A stretch of 36,847 bases of DNA from Snodgrassella alvi_G. GTDB lineage: Bacteria > Pseudomonadota > Gammaproteobacteria > Burkholderiales > Neisseriaceae. Both the position numbers and the translations under genes were made by a program. The first letter of the stretch is position 1; each line of letters opens with the position of its first letter. The notes under the pieces were generated by a model. It was given only the letters and a program-made list of their open reading frames with translations. It was not told where the DNA came from and did not search any database. The stretch is from contig CAMLCH010000026.1 in NCBI GenBank assembly GCA_946478525.1, positions 1 to 36,847 of the forward strand. Reading direction: 5' to 3'. Below, in pieces: positions 17,158-26,007 of the stretch.

Positions 17158-18098
17158 ATCCAGTATCTTTTCGAGTGATTAATAGATATTGTAACACTCA
17201 CCAGAATGAAAGCGTTGCAGATGTCGTTATGGCAATCTATTCATAGGGATAAGTTGTTATATTACTGAGCATGATTAGCTGAGATTGAAAATTGTTATAA
17301 CAATAATTGCTACAGGAAAAATTGTTAAGGTTATTAATAAATTTTATTATCGCGATGTATTGTGCAGGGAAATTTGATTAAGGATTGAATAAATTTTTAT
17401 TAGTCTTGATATAAATAATTGTTATTTAATGTTTAATTTTATATATATGTAATAATATATTACCTGATTTTAGCTTGTATGGATTAGGTAGCTAATTAAT
17501 GTTTAAATAATCAGTATGTTTATGTCAAAACCAATCTGATTTAATAGATGTATAAAATTTAGAATAATATTTTAATAATATTAAAATAAAGTAAAATCTA
17601 GTTGCAAAGTATGTCCTATTTAGGTCGATATATTGTTAATAGTTAATTATATTGCATATTATTTTTTAAGAATAAAATCCAGCATTTTGCTATGAATTCT
17701 GAATATATTTTGATTTTTGTATAAATGCTCAATTCTTGTATTTTGCAGGGTTATATTTTAGCTTTCATATGTTTGCTATTGTTTATTATACTGGTTTTAA
17801 AGCATAATGCCGGATAAATGATTAATATGCTGTATTAAATTAATGTAATTATTCCGTTGCAAAATAATTATCCAGAATTATTTCTTTTCAGGTATGTTTA
17901 CTGTATTTAAACTGGTAAACAGGAAATTTTTTTCTACCTGAACAAGCAATATTTGTACCAATGAAATGTGATAAAAACAATTTTATAGCATAAGTAGTCA
18001 ACTTTAATTGCAGAACATTCGTTTATAATCGAACAAATTGAAATTTCTCATGTAGTTTGGTGAATTAGTTAATGGGTTAATTGAGTTAAGTAGGCGTT
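17158..18098. other. 0.94-kb AT-rich gap
   Basis: This gap lies between the divergent xseB and the RNB ribonuclease gene. No gene, RNA or consensus DnaA box was recognised. It presumably holds the two divergent promoters, which I could not place reliably. Confidence 0.5.
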
Positions 18099-19979
18099 AT
18101 GGGTAAACATATTTTTTATGAAGAATCCGGACAGTTTAAAGTTGCGGAGGTGGTACAGGAAAATGGCGCTACTTTTCTGGTGAATACGCAGCATGGAAAA
18201 AGGGCAAAAATAAAATCTAATCATGTGTTTCTGTCATTTGACGGGGATGCTACACAATTTTTACAGATGGCCACTGCGATGGCGGCTGAGATAGATATTG
18301 ATCTTTTGTGGGAAGCTGTTGATCGTGAGACTGAATTTACAGCAGAAGCAGCAGCTAGTGAATATTTTGGCAGTGAAGTCAGTGATGTTGAACAGGCTGC
18401 GATTTTAATCGCTTTACATGCCGTACCTGTTTATTTCTATAAAAAAGGGAAAGGTGTTTTTAAGGCAGCACCTGAAGAGATTCTGCAGCAGGCCTTAGCT
18501 GCAATTGAACGCAAAAAACAGCAGGAAGCACAGATTAATGCATGGGTACAGGATTTACTGGCCGGAACGTTGCCTGCTGAAATAGCAGCAGATGCTAAAC
18601 AAATTTTGCATGCACCGGACAAACAAAGTCTTACTTATAAAGCGGTAGCTAAAGCAGCTGATCAGCAGAAAACTTCTGTTTTCGCTTTAATGCGTGCAAT
18701 TGGTGCTGTGCCAAGTTTACCTGAATATTTTCTGGATGGTTTTTTATTAGCTCAGTTTCCTAAAGGGTTGGATAAGGAAGATTATCCCTTACCGCAGGTA
18801 CTGGATTTACCGGTCGCAGATGCAGCAGTACAGGCATTTTCGATTGATGACTTGGATACAACAGAGATAGATGATGCTGCCAGTTTACAGGATTTACCGA
18901 ATGGTAATAAGCTGCTGGGACTGCATATAGCGGTTCCTTCACTAGGGATTTTAGCGGATTCTGCTTTAGAAAAACGGGTATTCGAGCATCAAAGTACAGT
19001 TTATTATCCAGGTGGCAAAATAACAATGTTACCGCCTGAATGGATTGCTGCATACAGTCTGGATGAAGGTATGTTGCGTCCGGCAATAAGTTTGTATCTG
19101 GAAGTCAATCCGAAGTTTGAAGTTGTGCGTACGGAAACCAAACTTGAATCTATTTATGTGGCCAATAATTTACGGATTCAAGATATTGAGGAGGCTTTTT
19201 TACCGGAGCAGCCACGTAGTGCTACGGAAGCATTTCCTCATCAACATGCTATGAACTGGATGTATGATTTTGGTATTGCTAGAATGAAAGCTCGGGGTAA
19301 GTATGATCCAGATCGTTTGCCACAATACGATTATAATATTGAGCTGGATGAGAATGAGCATGTACAGATTAAGGTGCGTGAGCGTGGTTCACCAATTGAT
19401 ACTATGGTCAGTGAGCTGATGATTTATGCCAACAGTACCTGGGCTGAAATGTTACATAAGGCCGGTTTAGCTGGTTTGTTCAGGGTACAACCCACTGGCC
19501 GGGTGCGGATGAGTACGCAGTCTGAACCACATATTGGTTTGGGTGTGCAGCATTACGCTTGGTTTTCTTCTCCTCTGCGTCGTGGTGCCGATTATGTTAA
19601 TCAAAAACAATTGATTAGTTTGCTGAAACCAGAGATGCAGCCACGCTTTGCACCTCAGGATAGTATGTTGTTTGCTGTGTTGCGGGATTTTGAATCCACA
19701 TATAGTGCGTACAGTGAATTTCAGCGGCAGATGGAAGCCTACTGGAGCCTGATATATATTCAACAGGAAGATATACAGGAATTGACTGGCCAACTGATTC
19801 GTGATGATCTAGTGCGTATTGAAGGATTGCCATTGCAAGGGCGAGTGCATGGAATTCCGGTGGATGCTATGCCTAAAAGTCGCATGAAAATCTCTATTAG
19901 CGGTATTGATCTGGTTCAGATCACGATTAGTCTGAATTATGTGAATGCTATAATGCCGATTACCAGTGAAAAGCAGTAA
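18099..19979 (+). CDS. RNase II-family (RNB domain) exoribonuclease
   Basis: 626 residues. The N-terminal part (about 1-240) resembles the cold-shock/helical region of betaproteobacterial RNase II relatives, followed by the RNB catalytic domain. The Asp cluster is FSIDDLDTTEIDDA (247-260): D250, D258 and D259 are kept, while the position of the second Asp in E. coli RNase II is Glu256. The substrate-Arg segment YAWFSSPLRRGADYV (486-500) is present, and a short S1-like tail follows. It should degrade single-stranded RNA 3' to 5'. It starts with ATG after a weak AGG. It is not close enough to call rnb or rnr with certainty. Confidence 0.87.
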   Translation: MGKHIFYEESGQFKVAEVVQENGATFLVNTQHGKRAKIKSNHVFLSFDGDATQFLQMATAMAAEIDIDLLWEAVDRETEFTAEAAASEYFGSEVSDVEQAAILIALHAVPVYFYKKGKGVFKAAPEEILQQALAAIERKKQQEAQINAWVQDLLAGTLPAEIAADAKQILHAPDKQSLTYKAVAKAADQQKTSVFALMRAIGAVPSLPEYFLDGFLLAQFPKGLDKEDYPLPQVLDLPVADAAVQAFSIDDLDTTEIDDAASLQDLPNGNKLLGLHIAVPSLGILADSALEKRVFEHQSTVYYPGGKITMLPPEWIAAYSLDEGMLRPAISLYLEVNPKFEVVRTETKLESIYVANNLRIQDIEEAFLPEQPRSATEAFPHQHAMNWMYDFGIARMKARGKYDPDRLPQYDYNIELDENEHVQIKVRERGSPIDTMVSELMIYANSTWAEMLHKAGLAGLFRVQPTGRVRMSTQSEPHIGLGVQHYAWFSSPLRRGADYVNQKQLISLLKPEMQPRFAPQDSMLFAVLRDFESTYSAYSEFQRQMEAYWSLIYIQQEDIQELTGQLIRDDLVRIEGLPLQGRVHGIPVDAMPKSRMKISISGIDLVQITISLNYVNAIMPITSEKQ

Positions 19980-20069
19980 TTTTTGCTGGTAATGGTTTAT
20001 TAAGATGGTATCTGGTTTCAGGGCTATATGGTTGTTGCAAAAAACATATATACATAATAAAGGAAAATA

Positions 20070-20702
20070 ATGATTAAATTAAATGAAAAGCTTCAGCTTA
20101 TACAAAAAGAGATGGCGCAGAATATACCCGTTGATATTTTGAATGCGTTTGGACAATCACTTCAAGAACTGATTGGGCAAAATTTAGAAGATCGTGCTCT
20201 TAAAGTTGGTGATATCGCTCCTGATTTTACCTTGCCAGATGCCGAGGGTTTACCTGTTTCTCTCTACGATACATTACAACATAATGCAGTTATAATTAGC
20301 TTTTTTCGTGGTAATTGGTGCCCGTTTTGTATGGCGGAATTAACACATTACCAAGAAGCTATAAATAACAATCTTGTTGATAGTGCTACGGTTATTGCAA
20401 TTTCTCCTCAAAGTATTCATTTTAATCATGATTTAAAGGTACAAAATAATCTTGAATTTAGGATACTTTCTGATAAAGGTAACGAAATTGCTGATAAGTA
20501 TGGACTTGTCTTCACGCTACAAGAAAATATTCGTGAAATCTATAAAAATATGGGTGCAGATTTAGAATTATTTAATAGTGATAAGACTTATAAACTGCCT
20601 ATTCCTGCAACTTATCTTATTGATAAAAATAAAAAAATTGTATTTTCCTCAGTTTCTACAAATTATATGGAAAGAGCTGATGTATGTGATATTAAATTGT
20701 AA
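20070..20702 (+). CDS. Peroxiredoxin-like protein (AhpC/TSA, thioredoxin fold)
   Basis: 210 residues. After a helical N terminus, VGDIAPDFTLPDAEG (46-60) and FFRGNWCPFCMAEL (78-91) mark an AhpC/TSA-type thioredoxin fold with a CPFC active site (Cys84, Cys87). It probably reduces peroxides or disulfides in the cytoplasm. IPATYLIDKNKKIVF is the usual later strand. The C terminus (ERADVCDIKL) departs from the usual ending of these proteins and may be altered. Base composition is more AT-rich than the flanking RNB and dnaJ genes. A good AAAGGA precedes the ATG. Confidence 0.83.
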   Translation: MIKLNEKLQLIQKEMAQNIPVDILNAFGQSLQELIGQNLEDRALKVGDIAPDFTLPDAEGLPVSLYDTLQHNAVIISFFRGNWCPFCMAELTHYQEAINNNLVDSATVIAISPQSIHFNHDLKVQNNLEFRILSDKGNEIADKYGLVFTLQENIREIYKNMGADLELFNSDKTYKLPIPATYLIDKNKKIVFSSVSTNYMERADVCDIKL

Positions 20703-20770
20703 TAACTTTTAATTAAGCTCTTGTATTTACAGATGCAGCCCATATATGGGTTGCATTTCTATTATCCACT

Positions 20771-20816
20771 TTTGTTTTTCAGGCAGCCTGCTGCAACAGA
20801 ACAGGTTGCCTAAAAA
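20771..20816. repeat. Hairpin of two inverted AGGCAGCCTG elements (DUS-like)
   Basis: AGGCAGCCTG (20781-20790) and CAGGTTGCCT (20802-20811) pair over 10 bp with one G-T wobble, and flanking T and A tracts can extend the stem. The core resembles the GGCAGCCTG/GCCGTCTGAA family of Neisseriaceae DNA uptake sequence dialects, which often occur as inverted pairs near gene ends. No U tract follows on either strand, so it is not a standard intrinsic terminator. It sits just before dnaJ. Confidence 0.5.
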
Positions 20817-20833
20817 ACGTTTGGAATAAAATT

Positions 20834-21940
20834 ATGACTGAAGTAGATTTTTATGAAGTATTGGGAATAAGCCGTACTGCAGGGGATGAAGAAGTCAAAA
20901 AAGCTTATCGTAAGCTGGCGATGAAATATCATCCTGACCGTAATCAGGGTGACAAGAGTGCGGAAGAAAAGTTTAAGGAAGTTCAGCGGGCGTATGAGGT
21001 ACTGTCCGATCCGCAAAAACGTTCTGCCTATGATCAGTTTGGCCATGCCGGTGTCAGTGGTAATATGGGTGATGGTGGCGGTTTTTCAGGTAGCTTTGAT
21101 TTCGGTGATATTTTCAGCCAGATGTTTGGTGGTGGCGGTGGGCGTCAGCAACAAAATCATAAGGGTGCTGATTTACAGTACCATGTTGAAATTAGTCTGG
21201 AAGAAGCAGCTCGCGGTATTAAGAAAAAAATCACTATTCCTACCCATGAAGAATGTGATATTTGTCATGGCAGTGGTGCTAAAGCCGGCACTTCTCCGGT
21301 AACTTGTAGTATGTGTGGTGGCAGTGGGGTTGTTCAGGTACGTCAGGCCATTTTCCAGATTCAACAAATCTGTCCAACCTGTCAGGGCAGCGGTAAACAG
21401 ATAAAAGATCCCTGTGTTAAGTGTCATGGACATGGTCTGGTGAAAACCCGTAAAACGGTTGAAGTGTCGATACCAGCCGGTATTGATGACGGACAACGTA
21501 TTCGCTTAAGTGGGGAAGGTGAACCGGGTAAACACGGTGCTCCATCTGGTGATTTATATGTAATGGTTAATGTACGTCCGCATGCGGTATTTGAGCGTGA
21601 TGGCATGGATCTGCATTGTGAGTTACCGATCAGTTTTACCAACGCAGCCTTAGGTGGTGAGGTGGAAGTACCGACGCTGGACGGTAAAGTTAAACTGAAT
21701 ATTCCAAAAGAAACGCAAACCGGAAGACAAATGCGGGTACGTGGTAAAGGTATTAAATCGGTTCGTTCTGCCGCAGTAGGTGATTTATACTGCCATATTG
21801 TGGTGGAAACTCCGGTTAATCTGACTGAACGTCAGCGTGAACTGTTGGAAGAATTTGAAAAAATTTCTACTGGTTTAGATCGCGCCCAAACACCACGACA
21901 AAAATCGTTTATGAATAAGCTGCGTGATTTGTTTGATTAA
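20834..21940 (+). CDS. dnaJ: Chaperone DnaJ (Hsp40)
   Basis: 368 residues, class I DnaJ. The J domain (about 1-70) has the HPD triad in MKYHPDRNQG, then a Gly/Phe-rich linker (about 75-105). Four CXXCXGXG zinc repeats follow: CDICHGSG, CSMCGGSG, CPTCQGSG and CVKCHGHG. The client-binding C-terminal domains complete it. It stimulates DnaK ATPase and delivers unfolded proteins. dnaK and grpE are not adjacent. A strong terminator follows at 21969. Confidence 0.98.
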   Translation: MTEVDFYEVLGISRTAGDEEVKKAYRKLAMKYHPDRNQGDKSAEEKFKEVQRAYEVLSDPQKRSAYDQFGHAGVSGNMGDGGGFSGSFDFGDIFSQMFGGGGGRQQQNHKGADLQYHVEISLEEAARGIKKKITIPTHEECDICHGSGAKAGTSPVTCSMCGGSGVVQVRQAIFQIQQICPTCQGSGKQIKDPCVKCHGHGLVKTRKTVEVSIPAGIDDGQRIRLSGEGEPGKHGAPSGDLYVMVNVRPHAVFERDGMDLHCELPISFTNAALGGEVEVPTLDGKVKLNIPKETQTGRQMRVRGKGIKSVRSAAVGDLYCHIVVETPVNLTERQRELLEEFEKISTGLDRAQTPRQKSFMNKLRDLFD

Positions 21941-22334
21941 TGATGATCAGCTTTGATTATTAGTAATTAACCCACTGATGAAGTTAATCAGTGGGTTTTT
22001 AAATGTGTAGCAGCCTATTAGGTATACATAAGTCGAGTAGCCAGTCAGTAAATTCTGCTGAGCTATGCTCACGCGATAACCATTTAAAATTTACTCTAAT
22101 TGTTTTACCTTTTTACCGAAGCTTTCCAGTGGCCTGAGTCGATTTTAATTTTTAGCTTGAAATCGTTTTTATCTACGTAGTAGTTGTGGATAATTTTTCA
22201 AAACTGGTCGTTTTCAGACAATTTGCTAAATATAAAATATTGTTAATACAAAGAGTAAAGAGTTAGCTTTGGTTTTTAAAACCCAATTGCTTGTGGATAA
22301 ATTTGTGGGTAATTTCGGTATTACTTTGATCAGA
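21941..22334. other. dnaJ-HIT convergent gap with DnaA boxes
   Basis: This gap contains the dnaJ terminator and two perfect TGTGGATAA DnaA boxes at 22185-22193 and 22292-22300, with a one-mismatch TGTGGGTAA at 22304-22312. No gene is seen. Confidence 0.6.
21969..22000 (+). terminator. Intrinsic terminator of dnaJ
   Basis: AACCCACTGAT (21969-21979) and ATCAGTGGGTT (21987-21997) form a perfect 11-bp stem with a 7-base loop, running into TTTTT. It lies 29 bases after the dnaJ stop. Confidence 0.92.
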
Positions 22335-22754
22335 CTAAGTCAGTTCTGCACGTAAGTCCGCAGCTAAGGCAGCCAGTTCTGCCTGATCAGCAGCAACACT
22401 TTCATGTTTACCCAGCTGGTGTATGCTGGCAGGAATCAGATGTATATGATAATGGAACACGGATTGACCAGCTTGTTCTCCAGATAGCTGAAGCTGCACG
22501 ATTCCCTGACGTTGCAATACTTTGCGCTGAGCGCTGATTATTTTTTGAGCAGTAGCAAATACGGCGGATATATATTCGGCACTCATATCTGCTAGTTCAA
22601 TTGCTTCATATTTCGGAATAACCAGTACATGACCGCGAGCCTGTGGCATAACGTCCATAAAAGCTAAAGTGTGATCGTCTTCGTATACTTTATGACAGGG
22701 AATTTCTCCGCGAATGATTTTGGCAAAAATGTTATTACGATCGTATTGCTGCAT
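22335..22754 (-). CDS. HIT-family nucleotide hydrolase/transferase
   Basis: 139 residues of the Hint/HIT branch. The start NIFAKIIRGEIPCHKVYEDD is characteristic, and the histidine triad HYHIHLIP (His101, 103, 105) with the upstream His in ARGHVLVIPK (42) is intact. Such proteins hydrolyse AMP-lysine-type or nucleoside phosphoramidate bonds; the true cellular substrate is unknown. AAGGA precedes the ATG. It lies 56 bases downstream of uvrD in the same direction and may share its transcript. Confidence 0.94.
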   Translation of the reverse strand: MQQYDRNNIFAKIIRGEIPCHKVYEDDHTLAFMDVMPQARGHVLVIPKYEAIELADMSAEYISAVFATAQKIISAQRKVLQRQGIVQLQLSGEQAGQSVFHYHIHLIPASIHQLGKHESVAADQAELAALAADLRAELT

Positions 22755-22810
22755 AGTAGTATCCTTTTTTGTTCTGTCTGATTGTTGGTATGGTGAGTCA
22801 TGTATGATGG

Positions 22811-25030
22811 TTACGATAATATAGTTAATTTGTTTTTAGCGAATAAGGTATTTAATTCTTTAATACCTTGTTTGCCAAAATTGATAGTCAGATTGGCACC
22901 CTCTGCTTTATGGCTGGCATCTATAATTACTCCGGTACCAAAGCGTTCATGGTGAACATTCTGTCCAAGCTGAAAACCATCAAAATCATCATTTACTGGT
23001 GTATCTGCCAGTACGCTCCGGCTGTGAAACGGATTGGTGCGTATGGTGGATTGTTGTCTGCCGACCAGACTAAAGCTGTGCGCAGACAGATGCTGTACCA
23101 CTTCTGCTGGAATTTCATCTACAAAGCGTGATGATAAGGCAAAGTGGGTTTTCCCATGCAGTAGTCGCTGTTCGGCCATGCTTAAATATAAACGTTTGCG
23201 TGCACGGGTAATGGCAACATACATTAACCGTCTTTCTTCTTCTAATCCGTCTCGTTCCGCCAGACTAAATTCACTTGGGAATAAACCCTCCTCTAATCCA
23301 GTCAGAAAAACGGCGTCAAATTCCAGCCCTTTGGCAGCATGTACTGTCATTAATTGTAAAGCATCTTCACCCTGCCCGGCCTGATGTTCACCTGATTCCA
23401 GTGTTGCTGAGTTTAAAAATGCTAACACTGAAGTTATGGGGTTGTATACCTCATCTTCTGCAGGCGGCTCAAAACCGGATTCTTCTGGTTTAAAGGCAAT
23501 GGCGGCATTAATTAATTCTTCCAGATTGTTGATACGTTCTTGGTGCTCACCTTTTTGTGAACGATAATGCTCAATCAAACCACTGTCATAGACTACCGCA
23601 GCCATCAGTTCCTGTAGTGATGTTTGACTAGCCTGTACCTGTAAGTTATTAATCAGGCGCACAAAGATGGCAATTTTATTATGCTTAACGGCCAGTTTTT
23701 GGGCTGCCTGCCATAATGATGTGTTATCGTCAGCTGCAGTAGCCTGAATAGTTTCGATCGTACGAGAACCGATACCACGTGTCGGCACATTAATTATTCT
23801 GAGCAAAGCATTATCGTCATCAGGATTAATAGCCAGTCTCAAATAGGCCAGAGCATGCTTAATTTCCTGACGCTCATAAAAGCGTAACCCGCCATAAATT
23901 TTATAGGGAATACCGGCGCGGAATAATGCTTGTTCCAGTATCCGGGATTGAGCATTACTGCGATATAAAACAGCCATCTGAATAAAATTCAGGCCATCAC
24001 GATTTAAGGCTTTGACTTCATCGACGACAAATTGTGCTTCCTCAACATCATTGATGGCTTTAAAAACACGAATTTTTTCACCATTACCGGCTTCAGTGCG
24101 AAGATTTTTGCCCAGACGTGCCGCATTATTGGCAATTACCGCATTGGCGGCGATGAGAATATTGCCTACAGATCGGTAATTCTGTTCCAGTTTAATTGGT
24201 TCGCTGACTTTAAATTCGCGCATAAAACGCGCCATATTTTCCACCTCGGCACCGCGAAAACGATAAATGCTCTGATCATCATCGCCCACCGCGAATATAG
24301 CTGCATGATCGCCAGCTAATAATTTGAGCCATTGATATTGTAATTTATTGGTATCTTGAAATTCATCAATCAAAATATGATTAAAACGATTCTGATAATG
24401 CGTACGTAAAACATCATCTGTCTGTAACACTTCATAACTACGTAACATCAGTTCGGCAAAATCGACAATTCCTTCTTGTCTGCAAAGATCATCATAGCTT
24501 GCATAACACTCAATCAAACGTTGTTCATGTGGATCGCTGCCATTTAGACGGGGTGCACGCAAACCAGCTTCTTTTTGCGCATTAATAAATCCCTGTAAAC
24601 TGCGCGGTGCAATCACTTCTTCAGCAATATTAAGCTGTTTTAATAAACGTTTTATTACCGCCAACTGATCGCCACTGTCCAGAATCTGAAATGTTCTGGG
24701 CAGTTGTGCTTGCTGATAATGTAAGCGTAAAAAACGGTGACATAAGCCATGAAAGGTACCCAGCCACATGGCACGTACAGATACAGGTAATAAGGTACTC
24801 AGACGCAATTGCATTTCTCTGGCGGCTTTATTGGTAAAAGTAACCGCTAAAATACTATGAATACTTGCTTGTCCGGTTTGTAATAGCCAGGCAATTCGCG
24901 TGGTCAGTACTCTGGTTTTGCCGCTGCCGGCACCGGCTAATACCAGTGCTGGCTCCGGTGGCCAGGTAACTGCGGCTAATTGTTCATTATTAAGGCCAGA
25001 TAATAGATTGGCAGAAGATAGATTGTTCAT
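22811..25030 (-). CDS. uvrD: DNA helicase II (UvrD)
   Basis: 739 residues from the ATG at 25030. The open frame extends 24 codons further, but the segment upstream does not look like UvrD, and MNNLSSANLLSGLNNEQ is a typical start. Superfamily 1A helicase motifs are all visible: Walker A AGAGSGKT (32-39), DEFQDTN, GDDDQSIYRFRGA, LEQNYRS, VHAAKGLEFD and RRLMYVAITRA. The C-terminal FGTGVIIDA to FGKQGIKEL region is the UvrD tudor-like tail, absent in Rep. It unwinds DNA 3' to 5' in nucleotide excision and mismatch repair. Confidence 0.96.
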   Translation of the reverse strand: MNNLSSANLLSGLNNEQLAAVTWPPEPALVLAGAGSGKTRVLTTRIAWLLQTGQASIHSILAVTFTNKAAREMQLRLSTLLPVSVRAMWLGTFHGLCHRFLRLHYQQAQLPRTFQILDSGDQLAVIKRLLKQLNIAEEVIAPRSLQGFINAQKEAGLRAPRLNGSDPHEQRLIECYASYDDLCRQEGIVDFAELMLRSYEVLQTDDVLRTHYQNRFNHILIDEFQDTNKLQYQWLKLLAGDHAAIFAVGDDDQSIYRFRGAEVENMARFMREFKVSEPIKLEQNYRSVGNILIAANAVIANNAARLGKNLRTEAGNGEKIRVFKAINDVEEAQFVVDEVKALNRDGLNFIQMAVLYRSNAQSRILEQALFRAGIPYKIYGGLRFYERQEIKHALAYLRLAINPDDDNALLRIINVPTRGIGSRTIETIQATAADDNTSLWQAAQKLAVKHNKIAIFVRLINNLQVQASQTSLQELMAAVVYDSGLIEHYRSQKGEHQERINNLEELINAAIAFKPEESGFEPPAEDEVYNPITSVLAFLNSATLESGEHQAGQGEDALQLMTVHAAKGLEFDAVFLTGLEEGLFPSEFSLAERDGLEEERRLMYVAITRARKRLYLSMAEQRLLHGKTHFALSSRFVDEIPAEVVQHLSAHSFSLVGRQQSTIRTNPFHSRSVLADTPVNDDFDGFQLGQNVHHERFGTGVIIDASHKAEGANLTINFGKQGIKELNTLFAKNKLTILS

Positions 25031-25183
25031 GAAGCTATTGTAGCTGATTAAGCTAAAAAAAACTGCAACGTGATGCAATTGATAAATGCTCATCAGCACC
25101 ATAAAGCTATAGCAATCACAGCCACTCTGCCAGCTTATTGTTAACTATTTCTGCACCTCAGTGCCAAGCAGTTCAAAAATTTA

Positions 25184-25960
25184 CTAAGGTAACACCCTTA
25201 AATGGATACTCTGATTAAGCGCTCCGCTAAAATGAGCACTATATTCACCTTCAATCAGTTTATGGGTAAGAAAAAATGCACCGGAGGAGACCAACTCTCC
25301 CGCGCGCAGAACCAGATGATGCTGATACAATTTTTGCAGTAACCATTGCAGTGCATGTAAGGGATTATTCAGCACAGCACGGGCATTGCCGGTAACAATT
25401 GTTTGCTGATTTAATATCAGCTCAGCTTCAATATTATTAAGGTCAGGTACATTTAAATCTTTTCCGTCAATTTGGTCACCATAGATAATATAGCCGCCAA
25501 TGGTGCCATCAGCAACAATCAGATATTTATTCAAAGCCGGAAACCAATGCGCAAAACGGGAATCTGGAATTTCAAGACAACCAGTTATCCAAACATTTTG
25601 TAACAGTTCATCATCTGTCATGCCAACTGTTAAGTCAGTTTTGGCAATAAAACCCAGTTCCATTTCAATTAATGGCTGGTTCATTTGTGTTAGTGATAAT
25701 TCTGCAGGTTGTGGCAAAAGATGACCAAGCTCATGCTGCCCATATATGGGTTCATCCATCTGAAATAATTTCTGGGTTAGTGAATTAGTCAGGGATACCT
25801 TATATCCACCTAAAGGGGTGGCTTTCCCAGCTGTAAAGGCATGTTGAATTTGATAGGCTTTTTCTAAATCCCGAACTTTATCAGAATAATCAAGCATTGC
25901 CAGAGGTTTGTGATGATAATAAGCATATAACAGGGCATTAACTAATTCTGGACAATCCAT
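25184..25960 (-). CDS. 2-keto-4-pentenoate hydratase-like (MhpD/FAH family) protein
   Basis: 258 residues matching the MhpD/DmpE/HpcG hydratase branch of the fumarylacetoacetase superfamily. Likely metal ligands are Glu99 and Glu101 in PLIEMELGFI and Glu130 in CLEIPDSRF. GYKVSLTN (52-59) and LRAGELVSSGAFF near the C terminus are also conserved. MhpD adds water to 2-hydroxypenta-2,4-dienoate in aromatic ring-cleavage pathways, but no other pathway gene (aldolase, dioxygenase, semialdehyde dehydrogenase) is nearby, so the substrate is open. It lies 47 bases downstream of metR in the same direction; AGAGAG precedes the ATG. Confidence 0.83.
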   Translation of the reverse strand: MDCPELVNALLYAYYHHKPLAMLDYSDKVRDLEKAYQIQHAFTAGKATPLGGYKVSLTNSLTQKLFQMDEPIYGQHELGHLLPQPAELSLTQMNQPLIEMELGFIAKTDLTVGMTDDELLQNVWITGCLEIPDSRFAHWFPALNKYLIVADGTIGGYIIYGDQIDGKDLNVPDLNNIEAELILNQQTIVTGNARAVLNNPLHALQWLLQKLYQHHLVLRAGELVSSGAFFLTHKLIEGEYSAHFSGALNQSIHLRVLP

Positions 25961-26007
25961 CTGGCTCTCTTTCTATTCATCAAATTGATATTATTGGGTA
26001 AATAATA

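Noticed and set aside
19959..19993. Inverted repeat ATTACCAG/CTGGTAAT at the end of the RNB gene
   Set aside because: The stem is possible, but no U tract follows and the loop is long; not supported as a terminator.
25031..25102. 24-codon N-terminal extension of uvrD
   Set aside because: The sequence does not resemble any UvrD N terminus, and the ATG at 25030 gives the family's usual start.
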